A stretch of DNA of 64,000 bases from Phialocephala subalpina (taxonomy: Eukaryota; Ascomycota; Leotiomycetes; Helotiales; Mollisiaceae). The translations under genes were made by a program, and so were the position numbers. This document shows, one piece after another, positions 10,668 to 22,268 of this stretch. Where the stretch lies: contig FJOG01000023.1 in NCBI GenBank assembly GCA_900073065.1, positions 624,179 to 688,178 of the forward strand, read 5' to 3'. Under the pieces are notes generated by a model, which was not told the origin of the DNA, did no database searches, and saw only the letters and a list, made by a program, of their open reading frames with translations. Each line of letters opens with the position of its first letter. Positions within the stretch are counted from its first letter, which is position 1.

Positions 10668-12853
10668 GCTTTCAAGCTCGATAACGTGCAGTGCGGAGGA
10701 GGAGGTCGGTGTAGGGCCGAATCCAGGCCTTCGAGACTTCGAGGGTCAATGTGAGTTGCACTCGCTTTACTGTCGAATTCGTTATGTGGAGGATATCAGA
10801 TTGTGCAATGAAATGAGAGCTGGGAGGTGTGAGAGGGAGGAAAGGTGGTGGAGGAAGAAAAGCTTTTTGCGGATTTCTTCGTTTTTTGTTTACTTGACCT
10901 TTGTTTCCCAAAATATCCATATCGACCTTTAAATTTGCACCTACATAGGTAGAATCTACACTCGTTTCGCACCTAGTATACACTAGCATAGTATTAGAAT
11001 GTCAACTGTCATTACCTACCTCCTCCCTCTTCGCGTTCAAACTGCCATCTTCATCTCATCTTCCTATCAAGTGACTCACTTAAAGGTCCCTCATCGGCAA
11101 CGCACGCCCCTACCCCCCTCATTTCCAATACGCATGTATAATTTTAAATAGCAAAAGCCATTTCCATCAAGCTATCTCAACCACTAACCTCAACACTTAG
11201 CAGCTGAGCATAACTAACATACCTCAGGCTTGAAGCAACCCGTCTCCGCTGGTCAACCAGCGGATAAGATCAGCTTTAAATACACTTGTCGCCTGGCAAC
11301 GTGTCCAATAGTGCACCTCAGTTTGAAAACAGCTCCAATAAATGTCTAGTTAGAAAGCCAAAAGGTTCAACAGATCAGCTTCAATTCGTCACCGCCATTA
11401 ATTGGTGGTTGAGAAAAGTCGGAAAAGAAGGTCCGCAATAGTCGATTCCCCTGGCTCGATAATAAAATCTGTAAGTAGTAAGACCCCGTTCCAAGAAAGA
11501 GTGAAGTGGTTGAGATAGCTTGATACAATAATAATTAAATTTTTTTTTTTTTTGGCAAATTTGTTACTCATTCCAAATCTGCGCAAAGCCGAGGATGTTG
11601 AGTCCCTTTGAAGTTGCTAGAGGTGATATCGAGTCCGAATCCTTTTTTGTTGTTGTTGTCATTGTTGACTGCTTTGGGATGGCGTCCTCGGCCCCTCTTC
11701 CCTTCCCACGCGGTACTTGGCAAATTGATCAATCTCCCGTCAAGCATCTACAGCATGCGCATTCGAATATTCAGTAGCTTAAAACGGTGTGTGCCTCATC
11801 CCTTGATTATGATCATTTGCCTAAGTTCACTCATCTCCTTTCGCGTGCTCCCCCCTCTCAGGACCGTTCTATCTAGCCGCCATCACCATACGCCCCTCCC
11901 AACAGGGAAGCGAGTCTTCCTCTTGCCAAAAAAAGTATTACAGCATCTCGGCAAAGCCACGCAACATCTTTCGCAAAGAACCCAAAAAAAAGTCTTTGGA
12001 GTTTAATTTTGCCTCCTGATTCTCATCATAGCACTCCATTCAAGTATCAGGCAATCTCAACCACCAACCATTTTCACATCGACAGGAAGGGAATTGTACT
12101 TACTTAATCTCATCGAGTTTTTCCAACATTTCTTCATCCCCTAAATGTTTTTTTTGGTTCGAATTCGCAAGCAACGCAACACAACGCAATCTCATCGATT
12201 ATTGACCGCTCTACCGCCAGCCACCACGACCCAACCACCGGTACCGAAGCAATTGTCCATGACGACGGACGGAATCTGGGGAGAAATGAGGAGAATGCCG
12301 AGGGGACGACACCCTGCTCAACAGATTTGAGCCTGTGCGCTGTTAGTTATGGGTTTGCAATGTGTGATGTCGAAGAAGAAATGGTTGGTGGTTGAGATAG
12401 CTTTGTTGGGGAAAGAAGTTGTTATTTAAATCTATAGGGGCGGGTTTGTGGGAGCGGCATGGGTGTGAGGTGTTCCGGATGTGAGGAAGGTGCTGTTGAG
12501 GAAGGAAGGTGCTCCCCTGACAGGCGAGACGACGCAGCCAGCTTCATCGTGTTGAAAAGCATCAGTAAGACTGGCAGCTAGCTGTACGAAGAAAATATCT
12601 GACGATGAGGAGTTTTGTTCTATCGAGAAACCATGACAAACAAAAACGAAAGTGCGTCGATGCAAGCATGAGTACTCAAGAAAGCAATTTAGGGAGCTTG
12701 GAGTTCTGGTTTGCTTGACGCGCCAGACCAGCCCATTTCTGGTCGAGGTCTTCAACGACAGCGGACCTGCCGCAATCTGGCGGGAGTATGTGTAAAATTG
12801 TATTACCCATATTACATTATGAAATATTTTGCCCCTGCGATGACTTTCTTTCC
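10668..12853. other. Intergenic, about 2.2 kb
   Basis: Gene-free as far as I can see. It contains an A/T homopolymer-rich patch near 11535-11560, CT-rich stretches near 11820-12100 and several short frames without protein-like composition. The minus-strand frame 12755-12432 lies beyond the GMF stop codon and has no recognisable content. The section may be long 3' and 5' untranslated sequence. Confidence 0.4.
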
Positions 12854-13473
12854 CTACGCAGCCCCCAACTTCTCGGGTATCTCTTCCAAGTCATCCGCAG
12901 AATCAATCTCAAGAACCTTCCCCACCTCCGCCGTATTCCTCATCAGCTCCTTCGCACCAGCATATAACATCCTCAACTCCGCATTGCATGTAACTGGCAG
13001 ATAGTATATCAGAACATACGGTGCTGTCATTCTCCCTGATGGCTACACAAACTTGTCAGTCCCTTCTCATCCCACAAGACTCGGAAACCCACCAAAGTCA
13101 TAGGATAGCTGAGCAGAATAAATCTTGGAGAATGATCTGGCAGATCATCTCCTATCTCTTCTAAGCTCTTGTATGTGGTCTTGTCATCGTCCTGCTTGAT
13201 TTCCAATATAGTCTTATCAATCATATCTACCCCGCATCAGTACTTGTATTTCCTCCGGCGAGCTGTCCGAGCGCCACGAACTCGGGAATGCAGAAGGTGT
13301 AGTGAGACGGTCATACAGATCACAGCATTGGGAGTGCTGGCTCTCGAGGTCCCAAGGCGGAATTTTCGAAGTTGGTCCTTAGACTCCTGGCTGAATACGT
13401 ACAATCTAGATTCGGAAGCCTGGGATGAGTTAACTCTTGCAGATCTTGAGAAGAAATTCGCAGGTCTTACCAT
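12854..13473 (-). CDS. AIM7: Glia maturation factor homolog (GMF/Aim7), ADF-homology protein
   Basis: Four exons (13473-13471, 13419-13317, 13226-13093, 13042-12854) give 142 residues, the normal size for GMF. The first coding exon is only the ATG, followed at once by an intron (13470-13420). Exon 2 starts ASESRLYVFSQESKDQLRKF, exon 3 carries HSPRFILLSYPMTL and exon 4 PSGRMTAPYVLIYYLPVTC, all characteristic of the GMF branch of the ADF/cofilin fold. The protein binds the Arp2/3 complex, debranches actin networks and inhibits nucleation at cortical actin sites. The remaining introns are 13316-13227 and 13092-13043. The joins recreate PNAVIYMIDKT and YPMTLPSGRM without a gap, which makes the model firm. 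The symbol follows the yeast homolog. Confidence 0.88.
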
Positions 13474-14380
13474 GATGTGCGATACTTTCACAGCTGTTGC
13501 CGTGGTGTTGTTGGCACGAAGCGAGCTCTTGTGCCTCTCGATGTCAGACTGTCGCAGCCTCGTCTCTGTCGAATGTTCAGAACTAGCCCCGCCATTTTAC
13601 CCCTCGCCTATTCTGCCCGAGTCCCGAATGGGCTGACGGCGCGAGATCTTATCTAATCAGACATTACGTCATCATTCTGCATGCCAATTCTCTCTACTCT
13701 CCCAGCTGAGGAGTACAAGCAGAAGCAAGCTTCACCGTAGATAGATTCTGGAACTTGTTTAAACCCCTTAGAAAACTCGGGGTTTCCTTGGCACCGTGTG
13801 CCCCTCAACCCTTGCCAAGAAACCCTGCTTGAACCCCAAAGAACAGAGGAAAAACTGACTTCCAGATCTGCCAGACCGTCACTTAAAAACCCCCGTTGAC
13901 GCATCCAAACAAACACAAATGAACCATTCACAAACTACACCAGCTCCAACAGCAGATGCCTGAGGTTCTTCTTCGGGTCAAGAATAGCCTGCCAAATGAT
14001 GCCAATGCGAATTAAAAAACTTGGCAAAAGCTTGGTTCGAACCCCTGTACGAACCGTCATCGCCCCTCTTGAGTGGACGCACGAACTTTGCGCAGTGCTG
14101 CATCATCTTGAAGCGACGAACAAGACGAGAGTCAATTGGATAGGTAAGGGCAGTGTGAGGTACTACATAGAGGTTCGGTTCCCCCCCTTCTTGCTTTGTG
14201 AATCTTGGAAAAGAGAAGGGAGATTTTGTGAATTATCTTGTGTGTCTACTTTTTCGTCATCCTGTTTCTCAATTGCGCGGAAGCTTACCCCTCGGGAACA
14301 ACGGACATTGAGCATTTGCTATACGACGAGAATATCCACGATAGTTGGAGAAGACGCCTCGAGGCGCGATATCAGCAGCC
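13474..14380. other. Intergenic, divergent promoter region
   Basis: About 900 bases lie between the divergent GMF and phospholipase D-like genes. They hold Cys- and Ser-rich short frames with no protein-like character. A sequence resembling a tRNA T-arm at about 14034-14055 has no matching tRNA body. Nothing else is apparent. Confidence 0.45.
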
Positions 14381-16998
14381 ATGATCTCCGAAAAGGTTTA
14401 CAAGCTTTGCACGAGCGAGGAGAGCGTCTCTACTCTGCTGGCGCAAGACCCCACCATGGCACCGGCAGATGCATGGAAGAAGCTATACGGAGGTCACTCA
14501 GCAGGAGAGAAGGAGAGCAAGTCGACGGCGAAAGCTCACCGAGATAAAATTACTCCGGAGGATCTACAGCGAGCTCTCGAGTGTGGGAATTGGGGACCAA
14601 CGAAGCCGAGTGAGCTCTTTCTAAGAGTAAGTAGTATAGCAGAAGCTCAATTGATGCACTGCTGACTTTGCAGATGTACCACGATGTGTTATGCACTCTG
14701 GACAACAGCGTTTCCGGAGCTATGGTCAGTCCACCGTTGATGGGGAGCTGTGGTGTCATTCCATTGACAGTCATCTCTGTGTATGCACCGACCCCTCATT
14801 GAGCTGAACATAACTAACATATGCTTTTACAGTGTCCCAGATATTATGCGACACATGTCCAACCTCATTGTCCGAGCCGAGAAAGAAGTCATTCTAGCGA
14901 CGAACTACTGGCAGAACTCAGTAGCCTCGAAATTCATCACAAATGCCATGAAAGAGCTCTCAAGAAGAGCAGGAGACCGAGGACAAAGGATAGTCTTCAA
15001 GATGGAATACGATCGTGGAAGTCCAAAACAACTATTTGAACCTCACTACATTGTGTCTGAGAAGGAATATCTTGGCAAAGCAGTCGCGCTTCCTACCAAG
15101 GAGGAGATTCCAAACCTGGATCTTGAGGTGATCAATTATCACAAGCCGATGCTGGGAACGTTTCATTGCAAATACATGGTTGTGGATAGGAAATATGCAG
15201 TTCTGCAGAGCAACAATATTCAGGACAATGACAACATGGAGATGATGACACATTTGGAAGGACCTATTGTCGATTCTCTTTACGATATGGCTTTAATTTC
15301 CTGGTCGAAGAAGCTGGAGCCGCCGTTGCCGAGTCACAACTCTCCTGCCTCTCAAGGCGGACTTGGAACATTCGGGACCAAGGATCACGACAAGATCTTT
15401 GAAGAGAGCGGAGCATTGAGAGGATATACCGCTGTGGTACATCCGGAGAAACTAGGAAACCAAAAGCCTTACGACTATGAGCGCAAGCCGGTGAACCAAC
15501 CTGGAGTTGTGCATCCTGGATTCCCTGTTAATCCTTCGGACATCAATCGAGCAGATCCCTTGACTGGTCCAACTACAACCGAAAGTGTACTGAGGCCAGC
15601 TGGTCACGAAGCAGCGAATGGCGGTGTTGACGGCGTCACAGAAGGCGTTCAACAAACGAGTCTGAACCAACAGCCTGACAGCATCCATCATGGCTTTGAG
15701 GACAAGGACCTACATGCACTTGAAGTCATGCGAGAGAACGCCCGAGCTGCTGCAACGACTGGTGATATGGAGCACATTGTTCATACTCGACGTGGAGATA
15801 CCAAGAAAACCGGCCCAAACGAAGTTCAGCCTCAGCAAAATGGGACAACCAATGGTGCAGCTCACCCTCATGGAGTCAACGGCCCTGATGGGAAGACTCT
15901 AGAATTCCTTGGTGCCGGAAAACAAGCAATTCCACTCACACAGATTGCGAGTCCATGCCCAGCTGGACACCTCCTACCAGAGCACACAACGGACGACCCA
16001 CACTACGACGTCGACATTGCAGGAGAAGTCGCGCGTGTACAAACAGCCGTATCGCCAAAACCAGGAGAGACTCGTCTCGAAGCCGTCACTCGTCATCTCA
16101 ACCACACCAGAAATGTTGGATTCAAAGGCAATGCTCCAGAATGTGAGCCAAACGAGGAAATGACTCCTTACATCCCACATCCAGTCCATGAGCCTTTCCC
16201 AATTGCCATGGTTTGTCGTGAGCCATATGGAAACCCAACGCACAGCTCTGTCTACAACCCGCAGAACGAGGCCTGGCTCTCTGCTTTGAGAAATGCAACG
16301 AAGAATGTTTTCATCCAATCGCCAACTTTGAATGCTGAGCCACTTGTACCGGCAATCATCGAGGCATGCGAGCGAGGTATTGATGTGTACTGCTACATCT
16401 GTCTCGGCTACAACGATACTGTAAGTTTTCTTTCCTCGTTCCTCGAAATATATGCTAACGTCAATTCAGGGCGAACTACTCCCAAACCAAGGAGGAACCA
16501 ATGAGATGATCGCCCACAAAATGTACACCACCCTCTCGGCGCAAGGAAAACAACACCTCCACTACTTCTTCTACATCGGCAAAGATCAGACTTACCCTAT
16601 CGTTGCGAAAAAGAAGAAGCGCGATTGCCACGTCAAAGTCATGATCGTTGATGAACACATTGGTATACAAGGAAATGGAAATCAAGATACCCAGGTAAAT
16701 GTCCTCCGAACACCCTTTAACAATCATGTTGATACTAACTACTCATCAGTCATGGTACCACAGCCAAGAAATCAACGTAATGTTCGACAGCGAACTCATC
16801 TGTCGCGCCTGGATCGATGGACTTCGCCGAAACCAAAATACCCATCTCTACGGAGAAGTAAGTAAAGAGGACGGCATCTGGAGAGATGACAAGGGACAAC
16901 AAGCTAGTGATGTTATCGGTGTTGACCCTGGACGATTCTCCTGGGCAAAGGGGTTTATGGGAGCGATTAACAGGGTTAGAGGTACTGGGGATTTCTAG
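14381..16998 (+). CDS. Phospholipase D-superfamily protein with two HxKxxxxD motifs
   Basis: Five exons (14381-14626, 14674-14780, 14833-16420, 16470-16694, 16750-16998) give 804 residues. Two catalytic motifs of the phospholipase D/cardiolipin-synthase superfamily are visible: HCKYMVVDRKYAVLQSNN in exon 3 (roughly residue 250) and HVKVMIVDEHIGIQGNGN in exon 4 (roughly residue 700). They are separated by a long, probably disordered linker rich in Gly, Thr, Asn and His. Both motifs keep His, Lys and Asp, so the enzyme should be active. Such proteins hydrolyse or exchange phosphodiesters of phospholipids, and cytosolic or membrane-associated forms occur. There is no PX or PH domain, unlike Spo14-type phospholipase D. 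All four introns are 47-55 nt and keep the frame. The ATG at 14381 is the first true ATG; the frame upstream has only non-ATG starts. Confidence 0.87.
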
Positions 16999-17469
16999 AG
17001 TTGGAAATTATTGGATTAGCATTCTAATGGGTGTAGAAATCCGGCCGGAATTGTTTGGGGACCCTTCTCAATCTGAAGGCCCGTAGTGGTTGGTATATGT
17101 GGTATGGTTGGATGTGGAGGTTCTGGATTTTTGTATGAATGAACGATCTTGGGAGGTACATATGCGCGGATGGATTTGGAGTCTTGGGTGGAGCGGTTGG
17201 ATGATATCAGAGCAATGCAAATCACTTACATTCTCGAGTTATAACACTGTCCCGAGTCTGAGTTGCTACTACCTCGACACCTCTCTCCCATGCAAGACTA
17301 GAAGTGGAGTCGGTACTGTACTCGCAGCCTTCCTTTCCGAGTGAAGGCTTCGAGGCTTCGAGGCGACCTTGGTAAGGGTGAAACGCGAGATGGACTACTC
17401 CGTCCAAAGGTAGACAAGTTATTATCAGTGCACATCAGATAATACATTCATGGTACACATTTACCTTCA
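16999..17469. other. Intergenic spacer before the dispersed repeat
   Basis: Downstream spacer of the phospholipase D-like gene. No gene is supported. Confidence 0.4.
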
Positions 17470-17613
17470 GTCCGTCAGATCGTCTGATGTATCTCTCGAA
17501 AGGGGCTTTCGCGAGATTTATTTAGTGAGTGTATCGAAAGGGGTGTGGTTCACTGGAAGTGATGTCTGCTTTGTTGCTGGCTGGTGGTATTTAAGAAGTC
17601 TGAGACTCCCCAC
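17470..17613 (+). repeat. Dispersed repeat, copy A
   Basis: First of three diverged copies of a roughly 140-bp unit. Shared landmarks are CGTCAGATCGTCTGAT-like opening sequence, AAAGGGGCTTTCGCGAGA, GGGGTGTGGTTCACTG and GATGTCT(T)GCTTTGTTGCTGGC. This copy shares GGGGTGTGGTTCACTG exactly with copy C. Boundaries are approximate. Confidence 0.6.
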
Positions 17614-17616
17614 TCA

Positions 17617-17760
17617 CTTTTGGTTCCTCGGTCCGTCTGATATCTCTGCTCAGTGCGAAGGGGCTTTCGCGAGACTTGGTGACTGGCGAGTGTTGGGGAA
17701 AGGGGCGGCGCTCGCTGGATGTGATGTCTTGCTTTGCTAGCGATGATCGGTCATGTCTTC
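17617..17760 (+). repeat. Dispersed repeat, copy B
   Basis: Second copy, directly after copy A. It opens with CACTTTTGGTTCCTCGGTCC, keeps GAAGGGGCTTTCGCGAGACT and ends with GATGTCTTGCTTTGC. The middle is GC-richer and more diverged. Boundaries are approximate. Confidence 0.6.
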
Positions 17761-18086
17761 TTTAAGCGTTTCACGCCTGACAAGAAAGTCTAAAGTCCAC
17801 TAACGTACTGCTGGAGGTCTCAACATTCGAGCTACTGACATTTCTTCAATTCGAAGACCTTAGCATTGACGGTCTTGTCATTCGACTTATGAGTTGTACT
17901 CGAACAGAAACTCAGCTTTGCCTATACTTTGATACTGCCTTCAGGCGGACTCGGTATAACTGCTTTCAAACCTCCTCAACTTCAAATCCTCCATTAACAA
18001 CCCTCAGCTTACCCCCATAACAAGGAACCAAGAGGAGGCTTGAAATTAAACTCAAGTCCTCAACCTACCACCGCTCTTCATAAACA

Positions 18087-18225
18087 TTCACTTTTGGCTC
18101 ATCAGGCCGTCCGATGCCAGAGAGAAAGGAGCTTGCGCGAGAATTTAGCGAAGGGGTGTGGTTCACTGCTTTGATGTCTTGCTTTGTCGCTGGCAATGAG
18201 TGAATATGGACATCTGAGTCCCACC
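18087..18225 (+). repeat. Dispersed repeat, copy C
   Basis: Third copy, about 330 bp after copy B. It opens with CACTTTTGGCTCATCAGGCC, keeps GGAGCTTGCGCGAGAATTTA and GGGGTGTGGTTCACTG, and ends GATGTCTTGCTTTGTCGCTG. The three copies show point and small length differences but the same order of landmarks, so they descend from one unit. Confidence 0.6.
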
Positions 18226-18559
18226 TGAGGGGCTCGCATCGAGGTTCTGCCGCAACGCGACGCCCCTTTCGAAGTGACTTTGATCGCTTGACCGACGCCA
18301 ATGATATGTCCAGAACACAAGGTGATTCTTCTGCAGCGTTTGAGGGTTGAAGTCGACATCTCAGACTAATTAGTTCCAAGAAGCGAATCTCAGTTTAGAT
18401 CTAGGACGTGTAGCATAAGCCTCAGCTTCGACTGTATTTTAGACGCTGCAAGATCCTCATCTGCATTTGGCGAAGTCGGACCCAGCTTTAGGACTTTTGC
18501 GTCTGTAAAGACCGGACTTGAAGTCAGTATCTTACTTTTGCTGGGTAAACTCCAACTTC

Positions 18560-19320
18560 AGATTTGCTCATGCTCATGCTCCTAGTGCTCCACTCTCTTA
18601 CCGCCGAGATTGAGAATCTCTCGAGATTGCAACCTCAACCTCACGCTTCAACCCTCTCACACCTCCGTACCACTTACCTTTTAGATAACAGCCTGTTACC
18701 ATCTCAACTTCAAAACATCCCCCCTCTTAGCCTCTCGCTTAAGCCCTAGCCTCACTTCGAGGCCATCCTCCTCCCCTTCTTCTATTTAAATCCTCCTCGG
18801 CCTCTTTACCTCTTTACCTCCTTCCCTTCTACAACTCCACAACTCCTTCTTCCATCTTCCCTCTTCAACTTCCTTCGTCTTCAACCTCATCCTTCCAATC
18901 TTGCTTTACGTTGGCTACTACACCTTCTTCAAGCTCAATTGCTGAAGAGAGCTTCGTCTTCCTGGTTACCTCAACGCTCTTGGAAGCGTACGCAGACAAC
19001 ACCTTCTCTTTTCAGCTTCGATCTCCAACCTCATCAACGTTGGGCTTGTTTGCTTGCTTCGGCGACTCACCTTCCCTAGCTCAACTCTCTGAAAACTTGA
19101 AGCTTCCTCAACCTCTTTGCTTCCTTCCCTTCTACCTAACCACACCTTCCTTCTTCAACTTCAACAGCCCCCTTCCTCAACACAGCCTTTTAACTCTTTC
19201 ATCACTTCACACTTTGTCTCACACCATCACAACTGTCAATTAGTAGTGGGTACCTCGAGACTTCTCACCTCGAAAATCATTCAATTATCGTCCCCATCTT
19301 GAAGCAGACTCCAAGTCATC
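18560..19320 (+). promoter_or_regulatory. Long pyrimidine-rich leader of the downstream gene
   Basis: About 750 bases are dominated by C and T on the plus strand, with recurring CTTCAACCTC and CCTTCCTTC-type words, ending directly at the ATG of the next gene. Pyrimidine-rich promoter/leader tracts are common before fungal genes, but this one is unusually long. The frames inside it have no ATG-led protein of note. Calling it promoter plus 5' untranslated region is inference. Confidence 0.45.
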
Positions 19321-21113
19321 ATGCCAGCACGAAAAGGTCTTGGCTTTCAGTAAGCTCCCGTACCTCACCTTTAGCCCCTCTCTTCCTTGCTAATCCCACA
19401 TCAGTTGGCTCCACGCCGGTCTCTTCCGTGACTGCGGCGGCAACGTCCATGATATCTACTATGCATTCATGCCGTACGACAAGTCCAAAGACGGCGAGAA
19501 GATGTACTACGCCATTGACAACACAGGCAACGAATCCGGTAACTTCAACATCGGTCGCAACAAATTTGATCTCATCACCTGGGACCAGCACCATCTTGAT
19601 CTCTGGGAGCAATACTTGACTCCAGCTGGTACGTGGGTCAGGGGCAAAGGAATGAGAGGCCGGAGATTCGCAAGAAGAGAGCTACGTCGAAGATACCATG
19701 ATCGAAGATTCCATGATCCTTATGCGAATGGCAAGACCGGCAATCGTTCTATGGGCCCTCCCCTCAATGTCAACTTTAGGGAAGACAACTTCTCTGGACC
19801 TATGCGAGCAGCTTTCAACTTCGCAAGAAGAGGGACCTTAGCGAGAGCCCAGTGCTACCCTAACACTAACATCCCTCTATCTGCTGACGAGATCAAGATT
19901 GGCGCTTGGAAGGATGAGAATCCCTACGGTCCATCTGCTATGCGGGTTGTGGGTGACTTCCTTACGGGCATCTTGCCACCTGGTATGGTTGGCGGTGAAG
20001 TGCAACTGGACCGCATCGAGTCGGCTTTCTTTGAGTCGGGCTGGAGAGTTAACCGCAACGCTTTATCGCGAGCCTATCAGGATATGATAAATGGGGCTGC
20101 GAATGCTTTTCATAGCCAAGCATGGAGACAAGCACCACCACTCAGAGTCGACATCTTCAAGGGCGAGGAGGTTCAGGAGTTGATGCAGAGACTGAAGGAC
20201 GAGGCAGGAGAGAATGGCGAAGATGGCGATAACGACAACAGAGACGACGACGACAGCGCAACTAGTCCAAGACCCTGGCGATACGGTGAAAATGGCGGAA
20301 CCGACGACTCAGACTCGAACTCAGATGACGATGACGATCTGCCTCGTCCGGCAGCAAAGGGAGAAGCAAGAGCCAGACCACAACAACGACCCCAATATAT
20401 CGATTCAGACAGCTCCGACAGCTCAGATAGTGAAAGTGCGGTGCCAGCTAGGCCGATCGACAAGCGAAAGAAGAAGAAGGGCGAGGCGGTCCAGAGACGT
20501 AGGCTGAAGAATAAGGTACCGCAATGCCAGCCAGTATCCTTCCACTGCATCACGGATTCGGATGACGAAGACGAGAAAGACGAGGGTCTGTTTGTCACCG
20601 AGACTCGCCAGTCTTCCCTAGTCGTTGCTGGTCCAAGTAATCGCAGCAATCAAGTTGTTAGAGATAGGGATGAAGAGTTGGCCCGCAGATTGAGCGAGGA
20701 GGAAGAGGAAGAGGCGTTGGCAGGTGCAATGGCCCAGGAACCAACAGAGATTCTTTCGGTATAGGCTATATGTTCCCATCAGTAGCCTTGGGAGATAGAA
20801 GCGGCTAACAAGAACCTAGGATAGTGATGAGGACGAATACCTTTCCGAAAACTCTCCCAAGAAGGGTAAAGGAAAGGCAGCCAAGAAGCGACCTATCACC
20901 TCCTTCGTCAACGACTCAGATAGTGATGGCATCGTGATCCTAGGCCCGACCAAGAGAGCGAGAACCAAGGCTAAGCTAAAGGTCATTGTCTCTTTACTCG
21001 ATAGTGATAGCGAGTCGGACGTTAAGATCGACGAGGCCAAGAGCTGCAAATCATACGTCAAGGACGAGGTTATCGAGCTCAAGGACGAAGATAGCGACAT
21101 TGAGTTGAACTGA
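19321..21113 (+). CDS. Orphan protein with acidic DSD-rich C-terminal region, function unknown
   Basis: Exons 19321-19349, 19405-20758 and 20820-21113 give 558 residues. Exon 1 encodes MPARKGLGF and joins through intron 19350-19404 to HWLHAGLFRDCGGN. The N-terminal 220 residues look folded, with aromatic and Cys residues and an Arg-rich stretch (RGRRFARRELRRRYHDRRF). From about residue 225 the protein becomes acidic and low-complexity, with repeated clusters such as DSDSSDSSDSES and DSDDEDEKDE alternating with Lys/Arg-rich patches (RPIDKRKKKKGE), as in nuclear scaffold or SUMO-interacting proteins. The last intron (20759-20819) is inferred: without it the protein stops at EILSV, and with it the frame runs on through DSDEDEYLSENSPKKGKGK. 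I recognise no family. Its setting, between repeats, fits a lineage-restricted gene. Confidence 0.65.
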
Positions 21114-21437
21114 GAGAAGACAGGACGGAATGTAAGTTTGTTCGATTTTCTTCGCGCACTAAGCTGCGACTTCTTTGTTTTTCGCTCATATATCAGACGG
21201 CGGGCTAACAAGAAGACAGAAGTTCAGACGGTAAAGGTACTGGGGTCATGTTATCACATACAAAGGGGAAAAGCAATAATCTTTTTACATCGGCAAAACA
21301 AAGGGTGGATAAATGACGGGAACGCAGACATTTCAGCTGCAGATCCTGACACCCAGCAATAATTTCAGAATATCTGAAAGAACGAGCTTGGTTGCGGATA
21401 TAGCATGGCTTTAGCAACTTCAAATGACAACGATGGT

Positions 21438-21900
21438 TTACTAGACACAGATGTTGACCGTGAAAAGATGTTGACCGTGCAAAAACATTGATCGAGTAAG
21501 CATATTAGCAATGACAAAAAAGATGTTTAAAACTTAATTTTACACTTTTTAGATGATTAGGATATATCCTCAGCAAATACACATGTTGACAACNNNNNNN
21601 NNNNNNNNNNNNNNNNNNNNNNNNNNNNNNNNNNNNNNNNNNNNNNNNNNNNNNNNNNNNNNNNNNNNNNNNNNNNNNNNNNNNNNNNNNNNNNNNNNNN
21701 NNNNNNNNNNNNNNNNNNNNNNNNNNNNNNNNNNNNNNNNNNNNNNNNNNNNNNNNNNNNNNNNNNNNNNNNNNNNNNNNNNNNNNNNNNNNNNNNNNNN
21801 NNNNNNNNNNNNNNNNNNNNNNNNNNNNNNNGATACAACCCATGTTGATCACTTGATTTCATATCTTTTAGACGATTAAAACATATCCTTGCTAGAAACG
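21438..21900 (+). repeat. Tandem repeat spanning the assembly gap
   Basis: ATGTTGACCGTG occurs twice in tandem near 21450-21480. Left of the gap is TTTTTAGATGATTAGGATAT followed by ATCCTCAGC, with CATGTTGA at the gap edge. Right of the gap CATGTTGATC recurs, followed by TTTTAGACGATTAAAACATA and TCCTTGCT. The same word order on both sides indicates a tandem array with a unit of the order of 50-60 bp or more, which assemblers often fail to close. Confidence 0.55.
21594..21831. other. Assembly gap (238 N)
   Basis: An uninterrupted run of N. Any open frame running through it is meaningless. Confidence 0.99.
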
Positions 21901-22268
21901 GAGAGCTGCACAAGGACATTGTCTTCCATTACATAGAATCTTCCTCGAGTTGCTAGCAGTCGGTGTCTTGTCGGTTCGGTTGGAGACTGACGAGCTGGCA
22001 TTGGTGAAGATAGCAGCCAAATCATGCATATATCTCCTTGATTCGCTCTTGTTCGACTCCATTGAATTTTGCATGAATATCCTGGAGTCTCGTAAAATTA
22101 TCTCTTGAGTCGATATGGCTCTGCCTCGCCTACTCCTACTCTTCTTGAATCTGCTTGACCTCGCCTTCATCTGCTAGAGATGACTGCTTTCAACGATTTG
22201 ACTTTCACATCGTGTCCTTGGAAGGCTTTCTTGCTGCGCTCTATCCCGTTATCATTTTCTTGCCATCT

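Larger units (their letters stand above)
21114..22268. other. Intergenic, repeat-bearing, with assembly gap
   Basis: No gene is supported between the orphan gene and NBP35. Short tandem words and the N-gap occupy its middle (see the separate repeat and gap entries). Confidence 0.5.

Noticed and set aside
14030..14060. GGTTCGAACCCCTGTACGAACC resembles a tRNA T-arm
   Set aside because: No D-arm or anticodon arm lies upstream at tRNA distance.
18911..19243. 110-codon Ser/Leu/Pro-rich frame
   Set aside because: It has no ATG start and reflects the pyrimidine-rich leader.
21505..21919. Open frames spanning the N-run
   Set aside because: They are artefacts of undefined bases.
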